A stretch of DNA of 37,862 nucleotides, taken from assembly GCA_010279815.1 (NCBI GenBank), contig QEOQ01000658.1:477382-515243 (forward strand), written 5' to 3'. The notes below the pieces were generated by a model. That model did no database searches and was not told the origin of the DNA. It saw only the letters and a list, made by a program, of their open reading frames with translations. Position 1 is the first letter of the stretch, and each line of letters opens with the position of its first letter. Below are positions 34,181-37,862 of the stretch, in pieces. Both the position numbers and the translations under genes were made by a program. This DNA comes from Brachionus plicatilis (taxonomy: Eukaryota > Rotifera > Eurotatoria > Ploima > Brachionidae).

Positions 34181-34563
34181 ACATTATTTAATAAGAGCTA
34201 TTTTAAAGATGAGCAAATATTTTTAAAAGCAAAGAATGAATTTTTAATCATTTTTAATTTTGTTTTTACTCTCAAACAATAGACTAGAAATATGTTGAGA
34301 TTTCTAAAGCATTTCTTTTGGATGCTAAAAAAATGTTTCAATCGAATTAATGTTGACGGATCGCTTCGGAATAGGCATTTTGATAACAACTAAAAGAAAG
34401 ATTTTTTAAAATCAACATTTTTCTAGTCCTATGTCTTAATGGAAAGCAATTTTCTTATTACCTTTTAAAATTATTTTTTGGGTATAAATTGTCTTTGCAA
34501 ATTTTAACTATCGCTAATCGGTAAAAATAGTTTAAAATGATTCAGAATTATCTAATTCTTTTA
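34181..34563 (+). repeat. Repeat family X, copy C (includes a NIDO-gene start region)
   Basis: This segment matches 36260-36671 in the same orientation. It includes AATGTTGACGGATCGCTTCG, the CTATCGCTAATCGGTAAAAA block and the sequence around the NIDO start codon (AAAATGATTCAGAATTATCT). It lacks about 20 nt present in copy B (around AATACTTGAGTG). It breaks off after about nine codons of the NIDO signal-peptide sequence. It therefore looks like a truncated duplicate of the NIDO gene's 5' flank, not a gene. Confidence 0.85.
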
Positions 34564-35043
34564 TATCTAATTCTTTAATTATCTAACACTTCATTCTTTT
34601 AATTGATTATTAATAAAATACATTTTTATTGAAAATAAAAAAATTAAAAAAAATTGAAAAGAGTTATTGATTTAACAGTTATTTGAAAAAATCTAACAGC
34701 AAGCTATTTAGTTAAAATAATTCAATTTTATAAACAAATTCTGTGTAAATTAAATTTATGTTATTTTAAATTGAAAGCTTATAAATTGAAGACTTCAACA
34801 TTGATCTCTTGACTCATATTTCAATCTTCTAATTAGTTTAACGGAGTTATTCAGTAATTCCAATGGAATTTAATATGTGATCTCCTTTTCTTTTTTTTTT
34901 CTCTTACCTCTTTTTTTCTTAATTTCTTACATCAGTAACTTAATTGTTTTATTTTTTTATACCTTCAAAGGAGGTAAATTTTATCAAATAAATAAAATAA
35001 AGTGATAAAAGTGATTTTTTACAAATTTTAATGTTTTATTCTT
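34564..35043. other. AT-rich DNA, no gene seen
   Basis: Nothing recognisable apart from short repeats of TCTAATTCTTT at the left edge and a CTTTTT-rich tract near 34885-34920. Confidence 0.6.
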
Positions 35044-35195
35044 ATTTTCAGATTAAAAATTAGATATTGATTGTTAAAAAAAGTATTACTTTATCTTAAA
35101 AAATATAACTTAAGTTAAGTTTTAATTCCAAAAATTAAAAAAAACCAAGTCAAGTCAACTCGGCCTGGAAAAAAATTTAGTCGACATCCTACACT
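35044..35195 (-). repeat. Repeat family X, copy D (terminal fragment)
   Basis: On the minus strand this starts AGTGTAGGATGTCGACTAAA at 35195 and follows the terminal part of copy A for about 150 bp with a few substitutions and a small deletion near its inner end. It helps fix the outer limit of family X, because copies A and D end at the same point. Confidence 0.8.
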
Positions 35196-35239
35196 TGTTT
35201 ATGAAAAACTTTTTTTTAAATTATCTCTGCAAAACATTC

Positions 35240-35383
35240 CAGTACGTTTCTGAAATAAGTTGAAAGTTTTTAGAGCACTGCACAAGCAGGTCTAGAACAT
35301 TCTTAGGCGCTTGCTCTAGTGTGCTTAATCAGCTCTAGAGCATGTGCTTAAGCAAGTTGTCAACTTATTTCAGAAACATACTG
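35240..35383. mobile_element. Small MITE with 24-bp terminal inverted repeats
   Basis: CAGTACGTTTCTGAAATAAG at 35240 and its inverse complement ending CATACTG at 35383 form 24-bp arms with one mismatch and enclose 96 bp. The inside carries several CTCTAGAGC/TCTAGAAC-like and GCTTAAGCA palindromes. The right flank is TA and the left is TC; with CAGTA ends this suits a Tc1/mariner-type MITE whose left TA has mutated. Confidence 0.8.
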
Positions 35384-35693
35384 TAGATTTTAAACATGCT
35401 TATTTTAAATATTTTAAATAATACTTAAATTTTTAAACATAAATTTTTTCTCTGAATTCTAGTAGAGCTAGGAATCAATTTCTTAAAAATTCTGTTTTAA
35501 GCAGCAGTGCATCTGCAAGATAACAAAATATTACTTGTGGTTTTTTAAAAATGGGCAAACGTGTCACAGAAAAACCACTTTTATACACATTATTGATAGC
35601 GTGATCGAGTGGTTGAATGATTGAGGTGGTATTAGGGGGCAAAAATATAAGTTACACTAATACCCTAATCACAGCTATGATTCAACGTAGTGA

Positions 35694-35936
35694 ATGTGTG
35701 TAGATAATTTTATACCAGACCCTCATCCGTGTTCATTGCAAACATCAAAAATACCTCATGACGAAATGGACAAAGATTATGAAGATCTAATTAACTGCTG
35801 CCAACCTAATGTATGTAGAATTAATGGAAATTGCAAGTCAACAAAAAATTCTGGCAAATGTAGATTTAGTTACTCATTTGATTTCAAACAAATAAATTTA
35901 CAAATAAAGTTACAAATTTCGACCGAGTTGACTTGA
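35694..35936 (+). pseudogene. Helitron-like Rep/helicase coding fragment
   Basis: The frame contains HPCSLQT, then DYEDLINCCQPNVC, and NSGKCRFSYSFDF. The spacing of a HPC motif, a cysteine cluster with a run of basic residues, and CRF-x-Y/F-P/S-F-D is typical of the region between the replication initiator and helicase domains of Helitron proteins. Only about 60 residues are recognisable. The upstream sequence is in other frames or decayed, and the frame runs directly into the end of repeat copy B at about 35928, where it stops. No Helitron termini (5' TC, 3' hairpin plus CTRR) were located. Assignment is moderate. Confidence 0.45.
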
Positions 35937-36645
35937 CTCGGTTTTTTTTAATTTTTGGAATTAAAACTTAACTTAAGTTATATTTTTTAAGATAAAGTAA
36001 TACTTTTTTTAACAATCAATATCTAATGAATATTTAAATCTGAAAATTAGACGTTCAAAAATAAAACACTTAATCAATAATAAAAACATTTATTTTCGGA
36101 ATATTTTCGTATTTGCTATTTTTTCTTTTTTTCTTAAACTAATTCTTGGCTATATTCTGCTTTTTTTTCCATCGAGTTTTGAGGCTAAGTGTTTCAACAT
36201 TGGATGGTGTCAAGATTACCAAGACAATAGTTAGATTTTCAGATTACGGCCAATGTGTAAACACATTATTTAATAAGACCTATTTTAAAGATGAGCAAAT
36301 ATTTTTAAAAGCAAAGAATGAATTTTTTAATCATTTTTAATTTTGTTTTTACTCTCAAACAATAGACTAGAAATATGTTGAGATTTCTAAAACATTTCTT
36401 TTGGATGCTAAAAAAATGTTTCAATCGAATTAATGTTGACGGATCGCTTCGGAATAGGCATTTTGATAACAACTAAAAGAAAGATTTTTTAAAATCAACA
36501 TTTTTCTAGTCCTATGTCTTAATGGAAAGCAATTTTCTTATTACCTTTTAAAATTATTTTAATACTTGAGTGATTATTTTTTGTGTATAAATTGTCTTAG
36601 TTTTTGCAAATTTTAACTATCGCTAATCGGTAAAAATAGTTTAAA
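35928..36645 (+). repeat. Repeat family X, copy B (uninterrupted; 5' flank of the NIDO gene)
   Basis: This copy begins at CCGAGTTGACTTGACTCGG, about 35 bp inside the family end, directly after the Helitron-like fragment. It runs without the MITE or MULE found in copy A, and keeps single-copy target sites for both (36149-36157 and 36212-36219). It leads straight into the start codon of the NIDO gene, so it holds that gene's promoter and 5' UTR or a transposon that has become them. A 64-codon frame within it (36146-36340; DGVKITKTIVRFSDYGQ) looks coding-like, but copy A has a frameshift there, so I do not call it a gene. Confidence 0.85.
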
Positions 36646-37862
36646 ATGATTCAGAATTATCTAATTCTCTTGCCATTTTTTCTACATCATTCAGTAAAAT
36701 CAGAACTGTTCCCTTTTGGCCCAACAAACGGAGATACAATATTTCCAACCGTAGATGACGGAAATTCAGGTGAATTGGCACTACCAAGTCCATTTTTGTT
36801 TTTTCAACAATCTTATGAGAGTGTGTTTATTAATTCAAACGGCATTTTGTCATTTTTAGCTTCGGAAGATTCATTGGGGGGGGACTTTTTTCCTATAGAA
36901 GGTAAAACTTATATTTCTCCTTTTTGGGAAGATATTGATATAGAAATTTCGGGATCGATTTTCTACAGGTTTGAAACAAATTTGGCGAACATTCAAAATA
37001 TGAGTTTATTAATTAGTGAAAATTTTGCTAATGATTCAGATTTTAGAGCAACATTTGCATTAATATCAACTTGGGAAAATGTCCCAGAATATGATTCCGA
37101 TGGTTCATTAACTAATACATTTCAATCAGTCTTGTTAAGTGATGGAAACTCTTCTTTCGTAATTTTTATATATGAAAAAATAATGTGGACATCAAGAGCT
37201 CAGGTCGGTTTCAATTCTGGCTTCGGAGGCTTTGTAAATTTACCTGGATCAAAGACAGCTGAATTAGCTAATTTAGTGACTACTTCGAATGTTGGAATTG
37301 ACGGTACTTGGATATATAAAGTAAGCGAGTTCCCTAACCCAATCAGACAAATTACTTCAGCTATACCCCAATTAACTACTATTATTATGTTTACAACAGC
37401 TAATGTGCCTATAGAGCCAACATCAATACAAGAAACACCAGTACAAACTACAATTGGTAAAACATCAGCAAATGAGTTTCTGACTTCAAAAGAACAAACA
37501 GAAACATCTTTTTTTCCATTGGCAACTGAAAAGGACACAAGTCCTAAGAGCATGGAAACATCTTTTTTTCCATTGGCAACTGAAAAGGGCACAATTCTCA
37601 AGAGCATGGAAACATCTTTTTTTCCATTGGCAACTGAAAAGGACACAATTCTTATGAGCATGGACACATCTTTTTTTCCATTGGCAACTGAAAAGGACAC
37701 AATTCTTAAGAGCATGGAAACATCTTTTTTTCCATTGGCAACTGAAAAGGACACAAGTCCTAAGAGCATGGAAACATCTTTTTTTCCATTGGCAACTGAA
37801 AAGGGCACAATTCTCAAGAGCATGGAAACATCTTTTTTTCCATTGGCAACTGAAAAGGACAC
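36646..37862 (+). CDS. Secreted NIDO-domain protein with repeated Ser/Thr-rich stalk (5' part)
   Basis: An open frame runs from ATG 36646 to the window end (405 codons, no stop). The first 19 residues are a signal peptide (hydrophobic NYLILLPFFL core). Residues of about 21-227 form a NIDO domain as in nidogen, sushi/nidogen proteins and mucin-4. Signatures in order are LFPFGPTNGD, DDGNSGEL, VFINSNGILSF, SPFWEDID, STWENVPEY, NTFQSVLLSD, VIFIYEKI, VGFNSGFGGF and GTWIYKV. A Thr/Ser/Pro-rich spacer (228-285) follows, then an 18-residue repeat array that runs off the window. The likely role is an extracellular matrix, cuticle or mucus component; the C-terminal domains that would settle this are outside. 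The minus-strand open frame over the repeats is a shadow. A run of seven G at about 36877 is a possible sequencing weak point, but the frame is intact through it. Confidence 0.88.
   Translation, partial: MIQNYLILLPFFLHHSVKSELFPFGPTNGDTIFPTVDDGNSGELALPSPFLFFQQSYESVFINSNGILSFLASEDSLGGDFFPIEGKTYISPFWEDIDIEISGSIFYRFETNLANIQNMSLLISENFANDSDFRATFALISTWENVPEYDSDGSLTNTFQSVLLSDGNSSFVIFIYEKIMWTSRAQVGFNSGFGGFVNLPGSKTAELANLVTTSNVGIDGTWIYKVSEFPNPIRQITSAIPQLTTIIMFTTANVPIEPTSIQETPVQTTIGKTSANEFLTSKEQTETSFFPLATEKDTSPKSMETSFFPLATEKGTILKSMETSFFPLATEKDTILMSMDTSFFPLATEKDTILKSMETSFFPLATEKDTSPKSMETSFFPLATEKGTILKSMETSFFPLATEKD
37501..37862 (+). repeat. 54-bp coding tandem repeat with higher-order pattern
   Basis: Six full units and one partial, each 54 bp (18 codons, ETSFFPLATEK followed by a variable DTSPKSM-like end), start at 37501, 37555, 37609, 37663, 37717, 37771 and 37825. 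The variable parts run DTSPK, GTILK, DTILM, DTILK, then DTSPK, GTILK again. Unit 5 thus equals unit 1 and unit 6 equals unit 2, giving a 216-bp higher-order unit. Near-identity at DNA level means recent expansion, and the array continues beyond the window. Confidence 0.95.

Noticed and set aside
34198..34389. 63-codon minus-strand open frame in repeat X
   Set aside because: Repeated in the other X copies with differing stops; no domain recognised.
37200..37862. 220-codon minus-strand open frame with repeated SFSVANGKKDVSM
   Set aside because: It is the complement of the plus-strand 54-bp repeat; the plus frame has the signal peptide and NIDO domain.
1..37862. CRISPR arrays, operons, ribosome binding sites, rRNA genes
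   Set aside because: None seen; the window is eukaryotic, and the tandem repeats lack spacer structure.

Overview
This window comes from an AT-rich animal (metazoan) nuclear genome. The evidence is split genes with very short GT-AG introns (42-58 nt) mixed with long ones, animal-specific protein families, AATAAA-type poly(A) signals, a dense and diverse set of eukaryotic transposon relics, and an assembly gap of 597 N. The base composition, tiny introns and gene set would suit a monogonont rotifer such as Brachionus, but this is an inference and no diagnostic marker such as a spliced leader was found.

Layout. Positions 1 to about 12.5 kb hold no host gene that I can support. They contain a satellite of about 216 bp (721-1422), a decayed Tc1/mariner transposase end (about 5574-5732), inverted repeats, one copy of a dispersed repeat (4015-4262, second copy 12290-12538) and a retroelement-like 3' hairpin. 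From 12.6 to 14 kb there is a retroelement relic with two CCHC zinc knuckles on the minus strand, and a 20-bp tandem repeat. Three host genes follow: ATP synthase coupling factor 6 (14316-14759, +), tail to tail with a HAUS5-like augmin subunit (14896-16847, -), and, divergent from HAUS5, a VWA3A/VWA3B-like gene (18327-28778, +). I could join eight exons of that gene with consistent phase into 1,232 codons. The gene has an X-box (RFX motif) just upstream of its start, as expected for a ciliary gene. Its introns carry a long hairpin, a compound inverted-repeat element of about 1 kb and the assembly gap.

From 28.8 to 36.6 kb is a transposon graveyard with readable stratigraphy. A LINE reverse-transcriptase pseudogene is split by a hAT derivative with an 8-bp target duplication. 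A repeat family, here called X, has an inverted copy split by a hAT-like MITE (8-bp duplication) and by a Mutator-like element (9-bp duplication), and a second X copy preserves both empty target sites. Other X fragments, a mariner-like MITE and a Helitron-like coding fragment lie between. The last 1.2 kb (36646 onward, +) is the 5' part of a secreted NIDO-domain protein with 54-bp coding repeats in a higher-order pattern. It runs off the window end. Its 5' flank and start codon belong to family X and recur at 34181-34563.

The three complete host genes share a loose theme of mitochondrial energy, microtubules and cilia, but nothing suggests they act as one system. The most distinctive features are the VWA modules with graded loss of metal-binding residues, the NIDO gene with its repeated stalk and duplicated promoter region, and the dated transposon insertions.
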